This document shows, piece after piece, positions 34,267-42,284 of a stretch of DNA of 64,000 bases. The number at the start of each line of letters is the position of its first letter. Position 1 is the stretch's first letter. This DNA is from an uncultured Lachnospiraceae bacterium. Lineage in GTDB: Bacteria > Bacillota > Clostridia > Lachnospirales > Lachnospiraceae. The notes under the pieces were generated by a model. It saw nothing but the letters and a program-made list of their open reading frames with translations. It did no database searches and had not been told where the DNA came from. The position numbers and the translations under genes were made by a program. The stretch spans positions 1 through 64,000 of the forward strand of contig CAMNSD010000010.1 in assembly GCA_946554445.1 (NCBI GenBank), written 5' to 3'.

Positions 34267-34294
34267 GTTTCTAAAATGATTGGAGGTGGTGTGG

Positions 34295-34411
34295 ATGGGA
34301 ATGTTTTCGTTTCAGGATTTAATTCTATTCGACGCGTCAATAGTAATCCGAGATTCCCGTCCAAGGGGGAAAGTGGGAAACAAACAGGATAAAATATCAT
34401 GGAGAAAGTGA
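34295..34411 (+). CDS. Possible 38-residue peptide (weak; perhaps a degraded toxin-like ORF)
   Basis: An ORF with a strong ribosome binding site (TGGAGGTGGTG, about seven bases before the ATG). The first 18 residues (MGMFSFQDLILFDASIVI) resemble the start of clostridial holin-like toxin peptides, but the normal hydrophobic middle is replaced by charged residues. It could be a decayed member of that group, interrupted shortly before the IS element. Uncertain. Confidence 0.25.
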   Translation: MGMFSFQDLILFDASIVIRDSRPRGKVGNKQDKISWRK

Positions 34412-34561
34412 CGATACAAAAGCAGGAGGGACGCAGATAAGGATTAAAAAGGGGCTGTTGCAAAAGTAGATGAATAATCTACTGGGGCAACAGCTCCGTT
34501 TTTGTGCCCAAAAACAGAAAAGCAGGCTCCGAAGAACCTGCCATCCGTGGTATAATAAGTT

Positions 34562-36165
34562 ATGACGAGTAAATTAAAATACCATAAAAATTATACCGAA
34601 TTTGGCGAGCCTTATCAACTGGTTTTGCCATTAAGTTTGGAAAGCCTGGTTCCTGAAGATGAATCTGTCCGACTGCTGAGCCACGAACTGGAGGAATTAG
34701 ATTACAGCTTGCTGTACAGAGCTTACTCTGCCAAAGGCAGAAATCCGGCAGTGGACCCAAAGACCATGTTCAAGATCCTGACCTATGCTTATTCACAAAA
34801 CATCTATTCCTCGAGAAAGATCGAGACTGCATGCAGACGTGACGTCAACTTCATGTGGCTGTTAGCTGGTCAGAAAGCACCTGACCACAGCACCATCGCC
34901 CGCTTCCGTACAGGATTTCTGGCAGATGCCTGTGAGAGCCTTTTCTATCAGATGGTAAAAAGGCTGGAACAGGCAGATGAATTATCAAAGGAGACGGTAT
35001 TCATAGACGGGACAAAGTTGGAAGCCTGTGCCAACAAATATACTTTCGTGTGGAAAAAATCTGTTGGGAAGTGGGAAGAAAAGATGTTCCGAAAGATACA
35101 GGACGCCGTGCAACTCCTGAACCACGAATACATACAGGATTTTTCAGTTGGTGAAGAAACAAGGACACAGGACATACAAAAGGTATCCAGATTTTTGGAA
35201 GAAAAGTGTAGGACAGATGGAGCGGTCTTTGTCCATGGACGAGGGAAAAGAAAGAGCAGGAACCAGAGGTATCTGGAACTCTTTCGCAGATTTCTTGAAC
35301 GACAGACAATCTATGACTGGCATACAGCAAGTTTTCAGGGGCGGAACAATTACTGTAAGACAGATCCGGATGCCACCTTTATGCACATGAAGGACGACCA
35401 TATGCGTAACGCCCAGCTAAAACCGGGATACAACGTACAGATCGGTGTGGACAGCGAGTACATCGTTGCGGTGGATATTTTTCAAGACGGAAACGATGTA
35501 TGGACGCTGGTGCCGTTCCTGAAAAGCATGGAAGAAAAACTGGGATTCCGGTATCCAAGCGTAACAGCGGATTCCGGTTATGAAAGTGAAGAGGGCTACA
35601 GCTTTTTAAGAGAGAACAAGCAGAAGCCTTATATAAAACCCCAGACATATGAGAAGTGGAAAAACGCAGCTTTAAAAGGGACATCAGCAAACGTGAAAAC
35701 ATGGCATACAATGAAGAAGAGGATGTTTATACTTGTCATGCCGGAAGAAGCCTGAATGCCCAATACATAAAGAAGCAGAAAAGCAAAAGCGGCTACGAAC
35801 CCCAGGTGACCGTATACGAATGCGAGGATTGTACCGGCTGCCCTTACAAAGAGAAATGTACAAAGTCAAAGAAGAACAAACGCCTGTACGTTTCCAAAGG
35901 TTTTATGGAGAAACGTGAGGAATCCTACCGGAACGTCCTGAGTGAAACTGGCACAAGGTACCGCATGAACCGTTCCATTCAGGTAGAGGGAGCCTTCGGG
36001 GTGCTGAAAAACGACTATGAGTTCCAAAGGTTTTTGCTTCGTGGAAAGACCAAGGTAAAACTTGAGGTTCTCTTGTTGTGCTTTGGTTATAACATAAATA
36101 AACTGCACGCAAAGATCCAGGGTGACAGGATGGGAAGCCATCTGTTTCCCCTGAAAACCGCATAA
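34562..36165 (+). pseudogene. IS1182-family transposase, frameshifted
   Basis: Two overlapping frames together give a full IS1182 transposase (about 534 residues). The first (34562-35755) holds the N-terminal DUF772-like region (SARFRTG-like ARFRTGF and YAYSQNIYSSRKIETAC) and the DDE core (ETVFIDGTKLEACANKYTF; VTADSGYESEEG). The second (from about 35656 to 36165, -1 frame) holds the zinc-ribbon-like CPYKEKC and the ending YGIxRSIQVEGAFGVLKND-type DDE glutamate region. The frames meet at a run of five A at 35660-35664. A sixth A would restore one frame, so a single-base deletion or sequencing error is the simplest cause. It is probably inactive. Confidence 0.85.
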
Positions 36166-36204
36166 ACAGCAGGCTGTTATGATGCAGCTTTATTAAAGTA
36201 TGAA

Positions 36205-36250
36205 AAAAACAGGTGAGAAATCCACGGAACAGGATTTCTTACCTGTTTTT
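36205..36250 (+). terminator. Strong bidirectional terminator at the right end of the IS
   Basis: AAAAACAGGTGAGAAATCC at 36205-36223 pairs perfectly with GGATTTCTTACCTGTTTTT at 36232-36250 (19-bp stem, eight-base loop). A-run and T-run on both sides allow termination in either direction, shielding neighbours from transposase transcription. Confidence 0.85.
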
Positions 36251-36319
36251 CATATTTCTTAGAGCAAGGATGCCGCCAATCATCTTTATCTATGATTTTG
36301 CAACGTCCCCTTTTCCTGC

Positions 36320-36403
36320 CTATTTACGGTTGTTGTGATTATCTATGTAAGCCAAAGCGGCAAATACCACTAAGAGCAATGTCAAAATTTCTAACGTGTC
36401 CAT
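36320..36403 (-). CDS. 27-residue hydrophobic peptide, holin-like toxin type
   Basis: On the minus strand, a 27-codon ORF with a strong GGGGG ribosome binding site six bases before the ATG. The product starts MDTLEILTLLLVVFAAL, a single membrane span, and ends in a short polar, basic tail (YIDNHNNRK). This is the layout of the putative holin-like toxins (TxpA/BsrG/Fst-type, type I toxin-antitoxin) common in Lachnospiraceae. It lies ten bases beyond the IS right end. The antisense RNA partner was not found with certainty. Confidence 0.6.
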   Translation of the reverse strand: MDTLEILTLLLVVFAALAYIDNHNNRK

Positions 36404-36409
36404 AGAACC

Positions 36410-36626
36410 CCCTTTCCGTTTCCGAAAAGGGCAACCGAGGAACTATCCCCATACTGTCTATACTGACTAAGACAACTATAGCACAGTATTTCGGATATTG
36501 CCACATGTAGAAACCACCGGCATTGATGACTAGTGTGGTGATTCTTTGCATTACTTGCACCATTTACCAAGTTATTTTCAATATTAATTGTACCTTTACA
36601 CCCTTTCCTATTTCCGCAAAAGGGTG
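36410..36626. other. Two similar CCCTTT-loop-AAAAGGG hairpins in the gap before pncB
   Basis: CCCTTTCCGTTTCCGAAAAG (then GG) near 36410-36431, and ACCCTTTCCTATTTCCGCAA (then AAGGGT) near 36600-36625, share stem and loop letters. They flank the region upstream of the toxin-like peptide on its own strand. They may belong to its regulation (for example an antisense RNA and its promoter). Nothing else was seen in 36404-36699 apart from the pncB ribosome binding site. Confidence 0.4.
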
Positions 36627-36699
36627 TATGATTAACAAAAGTAAATTCCTTATAAAAACCATAATAGAAAACACCATACCCGGTGACGGAGGAAAAACC

Positions 36700-38154
36700 A
36701 TGGACAGACAGAATCTGACACTGCTTACCGACCTGTATGAACTTACGATGATGCAGGGATATTTTAAGAATAAGGATCAAAATGAGACCGTCATTTTTGA
36801 CGCCTTTTACCGCAACAATCCCTGTGATGGCGGATTTGCCATCGCGGCGGGCTTAGAGCAGTTGATTCAGTATATTAAGGAACTGCATTTTGACAAGGAA
36901 GATATTGCCTATCTGGCAAGTCTTGGTATTTTTGACCGGGACTTCCTGGAGTATCTGGAGAGTTTCCGGTTCACGGGAGACATTTACGCGATTCCGGAAG
37001 GAACGGTGGTATTTCCCAGAGAGCCGCTGGTGAAGGTGATCGCGCCGATCATGCAGGCACAGTTGGTGGAGACAGCTATTTTAAATATCGTCAATCATCA
37101 GAGCCTGATTGCTACGAAGGCGGCCAGGGTTTGTTATGCGGCACAGGGTGACGGAATCATGGAGTTTGGCCTCCGTCGGGCCCAGGGGCCGGATGCAGGG
37201 ACATACGGCGCGCGGGCGGCAGTGATCGGCGGATGCGTGGGGACTTCGAACGTGCTCTGCGGGCAGCTTTTTGATGTGCCGGTGAAAGGAACCCATGCCC
37301 ACAGCTGGATCATGAGTTTCCCGGATGAATACACGGCTTTTAAGACGTATGCGGACATGTATCCTTCGGCCTGCATTTTGTTGGTGGATACATATGATAC
37401 TTTAAAATCCGGGGTGCCTAATGCGATTCGTGTTTTCAAAGAGATGAGAGAGGCTGGGGTGCCGCTTACCTTCTATGGAATCCGTCTGGACAGCGGCGAT
37501 CTGGCTTATCTGTCCAAAAAGGCGCGGAAGATGCTAGATGAGGCTGGCTTCCCGGATGCGGTGATCTCTGCATCGAACGATCTGGACGAGTTCCTGATCC
37601 AGAGCCTGAAAGACCAAGGCGCTAAGATCACATCCTGGGGTGTGGGTACGCATCTGATCACGTCCAAGGACTGCCCGTCCTTCGGTGGTGTGTACAAGCT
37701 GGCGGCGATCATGGGCAAGGACGGCAAGTTCATTCCGAAGATTAAGCTTTCAGAAAATTCGGAGAAAGTGACGAATCCTGGGAATAAGACGGTGTACCGT
37801 GTTTATGATAAGGAGAGCGGGAAGATCAAAGCGGATCTGATCTGTCTGGTGGATGAGGTGTTTGACGAGAACGAGTCCCTTCTTTTGTTTGATCCTATGG
37901 AACCTTGGAAGAAGACCAGGCTGGCGCCGGGCAGCTATCAGATGAGAGATTTGATGGTGCAGGTGTTCAAGGGGGGAGAGTGCTGTTATACTTCCCCGAA
38001 AGTTATGGATATCCGGGAGTACTGTAAGAAAGAGCAGGAGACGCTCTGGGATGAGACGAGACGTCTGGTGAATCCGCATAAGGTGTATGTGGATTTGTCC
38101 AGCCGGCTTTATGATATCAAGATACAGCTTCTTGACCAAATGAGTCAATCTTAA
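36700..38154 (+). CDS. pncB: Nicotinate phosphoribosyltransferase
   Basis: A 484-residue enzyme converting nicotinate and PRPP to nicotinate mononucleotide, the first step of the Preiss-Handler NAD salvage route in the cytoplasm. Family marks are TDLYELTMMQGYFKN at the start, FGLRRAQGPDAG, GTHAHSWIMSF (with the phosphorylated-type histidine region) and the phosphate-binding YGIRLDSGDLAYLS. ATG 36700 follows ACGGAGG. An upstream frame start at 36523 has no ribosome binding site and was rejected. Length is normal for the Firmicute type. Confidence 0.95.
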   Translation: MDRQNLTLLTDLYELTMMQGYFKNKDQNETVIFDAFYRNNPCDGGFAIAAGLEQLIQYIKELHFDKEDIAYLASLGIFDRDFLEYLESFRFTGDIYAIPEGTVVFPREPLVKVIAPIMQAQLVETAILNIVNHQSLIATKAARVCYAAQGDGIMEFGLRRAQGPDAGTYGARAAVIGGCVGTSNVLCGQLFDVPVKGTHAHSWIMSFPDEYTAFKTYADMYPSACILLVDTYDTLKSGVPNAIRVFKEMREAGVPLTFYGIRLDSGDLAYLSKKARKMLDEAGFPDAVISASNDLDEFLIQSLKDQGAKITSWGVGTHLITSKDCPSFGGVYKLAAIMGKDGKFIPKIKLSENSEKVTNPGNKTVYRVYDKESGKIKADLICLVDEVFDENESLLLFDPMEPWKKTRLAPGSYQMRDLMVQVFKGGECCYTSPKVMDIREYCKKEQETLWDETRRLVNPHKVYVDLSSRLYDIKIQLLDQMSQS

Positions 38155-38164
38155 AAGCTGGTTC

Positions 38165-38275
38165 GTGGGATTTACCGGTGGAGGTTCGCTTTGTGGACGG
38201 GAATGTAATTGTGAATGCAACTGTAAACGTAATTGTGAATGTAACTGTGAATGGAACCAGGGGTATGACGAATGA
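38165..38275 (+). CDS. Possible 36-residue Cys-rich peptide (CNCEC repeats)
   Basis: An ORF from a GTG at 38165 encodes a peptide with eight cysteines in alternating pairs (ECNCECNCKRNCECNCEW). The DNA underneath is a tandem repeat of units like AATTGTGAATG and AACTGTGAATG. The stop TGA overlaps the ATG of the next gene (ATGA), the usual sign of coupling. No good ribosome binding site precedes the GTG, so translation is uncertain. If made, the pattern suggests a metal-binding peptide. Confidence 0.25.
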   Translation: MGFTGGGSLCGRECNCECNCKRNCECNCEWNQGYDE

Positions 38276-39384
38276 GCTGGGGTAGATATGGAACTGCATT
38301 TGTACTGCCTATCATTTTGGTCTGTTGTCTGTTGTGGCCTGGCTCTGTGCAGGCCGCGCCCACAGAGGCGGAAGACGGGGCTGTGCTTGCAGAATATGAG
38401 GCATACTATGACCGCCTGATGTCCATAGAGGACCGGAGCGGGATAGCAGATGGTGGTTTCCGGGTGGTAGAAGACCAGATTTTTGCTTTGGATCCGGATG
38501 ATGAGAACAGTATTCTGATGGTGCCGGCTTTTGATGAACAGTATAACCGGCTGGCGGTGTTTGTGGTGGATGTGGAGGGGCAGATTCTCTATCGGACGGA
38601 GCAGCTGGAGACCAATTACTGTGTTAGGGGGCGTATGAGGCAGCCAATACAGTCCATTGCGGCAGTTTCTTTTCAGGATTTAAACCGGGACGGCAGGATA
38701 GATATCATCCTTATCACTTCCTGTGTCAATGAGAGCGGGATGTATGCGGGTAAGACCTACAAGGTGGGGGATGTGCTTTTTCAGAACAAGGCAGGGGGCG
38801 GTTTTTACAGGGATTATCGGATATCGGATAAGATCAACCGCTTTGGCATGAATAAAAGTGCGGAGACTATCGCGGCCTTTGTCAGGGATGGAAATTCCAC
38901 GGAGTTTCTGTATACGGCATCTACGCTGCGGGAATTGCAGAGGAATAACTTCCGCATCATTCCGGAACAGTGTTATTTCAGGACTTTTGGCAAGTTGGGT
39001 AAACTGCAGGTAACGCCGGGAACGTACCGGATTGCGGACTATGACGTTTTTATGATCTATCTGGTGAACGAGCAGGGAGACATTGTATCTATCCTGCAAC
39101 CCATGGGGGAGTATGACAATCTCTATGCGCTCAAGGGAGTTACCTGCAGAGATATCGATGGAGATGGCCTGAAAGATATTGTGATACTGGCCAGGTACAG
39201 CTATGAGGGCGAGGGCGGGGAACTGCTCGTTGAGAGCGATTACCGGATTTATTATCAGCGGACCGGTGGGTTTGTGCCGGATACGGAGATTAGGGATACC
39301 TATCGCTGCAGTGATGAGGATACGATGGAGATACTGGTAGAGAAAGCACGAGCTTATTGGGGGTGGCAGTCCACTAATGATTAA
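38272..39384 (+). CDS. Secreted FG-GAP/VCBS-repeat protein of the two-component operon
   Basis: A 370-residue exported protein. A signal peptide covers about residues 1-29 (AFVLPIILVCCLLWPGSVQA). Two calcium-binding-like FG-GAP units are seen: DLNRDGRIDIILI (about residue 137) and DIDGDGLKDIVIL (about residue 295). The repeats suggest a propeller-like folded outer domain. The gene overlaps the response regulator by eight bases, so all four genes here form one operon. A sensing role, presenting an external signal to the kinase, is inferred from context only. Confidence 0.75.
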   Translation: MSWGRYGTAFVLPIILVCCLLWPGSVQAAPTEAEDGAVLAEYEAYYDRLMSIEDRSGIADGGFRVVEDQIFALDPDDENSILMVPAFDEQYNRLAVFVVDVEGQILYRTEQLETNYCVRGRMRQPIQSIAAVSFQDLNRDGRIDIILITSCVNESGMYAGKTYKVGDVLFQNKAGGGFYRDYRISDKINRFGMNKSAETIAAFVRDGNSTEFLYTASTLRELQRNNFRIIPEQCYFRTFGKLGKLQVTPGTYRIADYDVFMIYLVNEQGDIVSILQPMGEYDNLYALKGVTCRDIDGDGLKDIVILARYSYEGEGGELLVESDYRIYYQRTGGFVPDTEIRDTYRCSDEDTMEILVEKARAYWGWQSTND

Positions 39385-40036
39385 GATATTGATTGTAGAT
39401 GATGAAAAACCGATTTGTGATTTAATAGATTTAAATCTTTCTTCCGCAGGGTATCACTGTACGGCAGTACAGGATGGCCTGCAGGCGATTGATCTGATTG
39501 AGAAAGAGGAGTTTGATTTGGTGCTTCTGGATATCATGCTGCCGGGTGCGGACGGTTATGATGTGATGGAATACATACGGCCGCTGGGAGTTCCGGTGAT
39601 CTTTATCACCGCCAAGCATGAAGTCAAACAGCGTGTCAAGGGTTTAAAACTGGGCGCTGACGATTATCTGGTAAAGCCTTTTGACGTGGTGGAACTGGTG
39701 GCTAGGGTGGAAGCGGTGCTGCGGCGTTACAATAAGGCGGAACAGCGTCTTGTGGCCGGGGATGTGACAGTGGATGTAGATGCGCGCAGGGTAACCAGGG
39801 CAGGACGTCCCGTGGAACTGACCAATAAGGAATTTGGCCTTTTATTATTATTTATGAAAAATAAAAATGTTGCCCTGTTCCGGGAGACCTTATATGAAAA
39901 GGTGTGGGAAGGGGAATATTTTGCGGATAGTCGTACACTGGATCTGCATGTACAGCGCCTGCGGAAAAAACTCGGATGGGAGCATAATCTGGTGGCGGTG
40001 TATAAGGTTGGCTACCGTTTAGAGGTGCAGGAATGA
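39377..40036 (+). CDS. OmpR-family response regulator
   Basis: A 219-residue two-domain regulator. The receiver has acidic pocket DDEK at 8-11, phosphoryl acceptor D52 in LLDIMLPG and the switch lysine in KPFDVVELVARV. The C-terminal winged helix (DVDARRVTRAGRPVELTNKE; SRTLDLHVQRLRKKLG) is the OmpR/PhoB type, which usually binds direct repeats of about 11 bases. It overlaps the kinase gene by four bases (ATGA). Targets may include the phased 11-bp repeats at 46049-46114. Confidence 0.93.
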   Translation: MIKILIVDDEKPICDLIDLNLSSAGYHCTAVQDGLQAIDLIEKEEFDLVLLDIMLPGADGYDVMEYIRPLGVPVIFITAKHEVKQRVKGLKLGADDYLVKPFDVVELVARVEAVLRRYNKAEQRLVAGDVTVDVDARRVTRAGRPVELTNKEFGLLLLFMKNKNVALFRETLYEKVWEGEYFADSRTLDLHVQRLRKKLGWEHNLVAVYKVGYRLEVQE

Positions 40037-41463
40037 AATTTTCAATCAAATTGGTGCTGTCTACGATGATCGTGCTGGCATTGGCACTGGGATTCAGTGG
40101 CTTCTATTTTGTAAATTATGTGTTTGAGACTTCTCTGGACAGAGATGTGGGACAGGCGCTGGATGAGAGCAGTATCCTTAGTTTTGCTTTTGAGACGGCG
40201 GCTTTGAATGTGCCGCTTAAGTACAGCGTCCTGCCTGACAGCGTGGTGGAGGAGATCGCCTCCAAGCTGGAAATGGGCGGACAGAGCGGCGGCCGTCTGC
40301 TGCGGATCGCGGATGAAGAGAAAAACGTACTGTATACCAGCGATGGATTTACTGCGGATGAGGGACTGCTTCCGCAGACAGACCAGCATACTAAGTCTTA
40401 CCGTGTGATCCATGTGCAGGACGATGATCAGGATAATTATTATATACATACTTGTGTATCCATTAATGCCTTGGATCGTATCCTGTATCTGGAGACCATG
40501 AAGAGCGTGACGGAGGTTTTCACGGAACGGGCGCTGGGATTTTCTCTGTACCGTAAGGTGACGGTAGTCATGCTATTGACTGGAATGGTCATCATGCTTT
40601 TTATTGCCTCCCTGCTGACGAAACCAATCCGGCTTTTGACCAAGGCGACTAAGAGAATGGCGGCGGGAGATTACACCTACCGGGCCCGACAGATCAGCCA
40701 GGATGAACTGGGGCAGCTTACCAGGGATTTTAACAGGATGGCCAATGCGCTGGAAGATAATATCTGTAAACTAGAGGAAGAGATTGAGGCCAGGGAAGAG
40801 TTCATGGGCGCTTTTGCCCATGAATTGAAAACACCGCTGACGGCCATCATCGGTTATGCGGATATGCTGCGCTCCCACAAGATGGATGAGGAAAAGAGCA
40901 TCATGTCGGCCAATTATATCTATACGGAAGGCAAACGCTTAGAGGCTATGTCCTTCCGTCTGCTGGACATCATCGTGGCTAAGCAGGAGGAGGCAGATCT
41001 GCAGGAAACATCGGTGGGAGAGTTGTTTGAATACCTGCGGGAGATGTTTGCGGAAAAGAAAGGGATAGATATCCGCTTTGCCCATGAGGAGGCCATGGTA
41101 TGGGTGGAAACAAATCTGATCAAGACGGTGCTGGTGAATCTGATTGATAATGCCTGTAAGGCTTCGGAGATAAACGGGGTAATCGAAGTGACAGGACAGG
41201 CAGTCGAGAATGGCTATCGGATTGCGGTGAAAGATTACGGAATCGGGATACCGGAGGCGGAACAGCATAAGATTGTCAAAGCCTTCTACATGGTGGACAA
41301 GTCTAGGGCCAGAAGTAAGAACGGGGCCGGTTTAGGTCTTGCCCTGTGTTCGGAAATCTTAAAGATACATCACAGCGAATTACAGATTGACAGCAAAGTA
41401 GGGGAGGGCTCCTGTTTCAGCTTTGTCCTTCCTGTAGAGAATAGAGGAACCTATGAAGAGTAA
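40033..41463 (+). CDS. Membrane sensor histidine kinase
   Basis: A 476-residue sensor. A membrane helix spans about residues 7-29 (LVLSTMIVLALALGFSGFYF), then an external domain to about residue 175. A second helix (MLLTGMVIMLFIASLLT) leads to HAMP (KPIRLLTKATKRMAAGDY). The HisKA box FMGAFAHELKTPLTAIIGYA gives H263, and the ATPase has N, G1 and G2 boxes (NLIDNACKAS; DYGIGIPEAE; GAGLGLAL). It should phosphorylate the adjacent regulator. The external domain has no familiar sensor fold, which makes the secreted neighbour proteins candidates for partners. Confidence 0.93.
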   Translation: MKFSIKLVLSTMIVLALALGFSGFYFVNYVFETSLDRDVGQALDESSILSFAFETAALNVPLKYSVLPDSVVEEIASKLEMGGQSGGRLLRIADEEKNVLYTSDGFTADEGLLPQTDQHTKSYRVIHVQDDDQDNYYIHTCVSINALDRILYLETMKSVTEVFTERALGFSLYRKVTVVMLLTGMVIMLFIASLLTKPIRLLTKATKRMAAGDYTYRARQISQDELGQLTRDFNRMANALEDNICKLEEEIEAREEFMGAFAHELKTPLTAIIGYADMLRSHKMDEEKSIMSANYIYTEGKRLEAMSFRLLDIIVAKQEEADLQETSVGELFEYLREMFAEKKGIDIRFAHEEAMVWVETNLIKTVLVNLIDNACKASEINGVIEVTGQAVENGYRIAVKDYGIGIPEAEQHKIVKAFYMVDKSRARSKNGAGLGLALCSEILKIHHSELQIDSKVGEGSCFSFVLPVENRGTYEE

Positions 41464-42283
41464 GATATACTATTTGACCTTTCCGTTACTGGCGGCCTTT
41501 GCGATGTACATTTCCATATGGGGGCCGGAAGCACTGGCGCAGTATAAGGACCAGGGGATTTTGGACAGACCTCATACGGAGAATGTGGAAACTGCCGGGG
41601 AAGGTTATCGCTATCGGATGAACAGTAATGAAAAACTTTATCTGCTGTCCTGCTGTCTGAGCAGTCAAACGCTTCCGGAGAGCGAGACCAGTGCCATGAC
41701 GCGTGAGGCGGATACGGGAGTGGAGTATCAGGAACTGGAAGGCTCTTATGCCTTTGTGGTGAACCGCAGAGGACCTTCCGGTAAAGAAATTACGGATGAG
41801 CAGATTTATGCCACATGTAATGAAGGACTGGATTTATTGAAAGAAAAGGGAATCCTGCCGGAGCAGGTGAGAGAGGTGGACGTGTCCTCCTATGACGTCA
41901 CGCTCTATTCGGCAATTGATGTGCTGGAACCACGCAATAATGTGGCGGTATGGAAGATGAGCCTTTCCAATTCCCAGAAAAATGCGGATAAAGCAAACCG
42001 TCTGATGGATGCCTATATCGATGCGGATGATGGGAAGATTTATGAGTTTTATGTGCGGACGCCTCTTTTGTGGGAAGATATCGATACGGACGCTCTGGTG
42101 GCTGCCTGGGCGGAGTATATGGGCTTGAGTGAGCCGGCGCCTTATGAGTCGGACAATCCCCTCTTGGAGACCACTCCCTATTTCCGCAAATATGTGTTTA
42201 CGGGCATGGGGAATGGTCAGACAGTGGTGACACTGGGGTTCTATGAGGGAATCAATGAGTTGTTTTTGAAGGTTTCCCGGTAA
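41453..42283 (+). CDS. Membrane-anchored or secreted protein of the two-component operon
   Basis: A 276-residue protein with one N-terminal hydrophobic segment (IYYLTFPLLAAFAMYISIWG, residues 4-23), then an outside domain with mixed alpha/beta pattern. It overlaps the end of the kinase by 11 bases, so it is made with it. No named family; YycH/YycI-like modulators of cell-wall kinases have similar size and topology, but no sequence evidence ties this protein to them. It may adjust kinase signalling. Confidence 0.6.
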   Translation: MKSKIYYLTFPLLAAFAMYISIWGPEALAQYKDQGILDRPHTENVETAGEGYRYRMNSNEKLYLLSCCLSSQTLPESETSAMTREADTGVEYQELEGSYAFVVNRRGPSGKEITDEQIYATCNEGLDLLKEKGILPEQVREVDVSSYDVTLYSAIDVLEPRNNVAVWKMSLSNSQKNADKANRLMDAYIDADDGKIYEFYVRTPLLWEDIDTDALVAAWAEYMGLSEPAPYESDNPLLETTPYFRKYVFTGMGNGQTVVTLGFYEGINELFLKVSR

Positions 42284-42284
42284 T

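Larger units (their letters stand above)
34451..36310 (+). mobile_element. IS1182-family insertion sequence
   Basis: An element of about 1.86 kb bounded by imperfect inverted repeats: GGGGCTGTTGCAAAA at 34451-34465 and TTTTGCAACGTCCCC at 36296-36310, 13 of 15 positions matching after inversion, with flanking A/T-runs extending the similarity. The left end also folds by itself (GCTGTTGC with GCAACAGC). It contains one transposase reading frame broken by a frameshift. Target duplication could not be identified. Length and transposase type fit IS1182. Confidence 0.8.

Noticed and set aside
35656-35670. Programmed -1 frameshift in the IS1182 transposase
   Set aside because: The run is G-GAA-AAA-C, which does not allow standard double slippage; a lost A explains it better.
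30090-36700. A precise prophage attachment site
   Set aside because: The left end and integrase are outside the window, so no matching att repeat can be shown.
36391-36780. Minus-strand ORF of 129 codons across the pncB start
   Set aside because: Overlaps the clear pncB gene and its leader, and shows no protein-like pattern.
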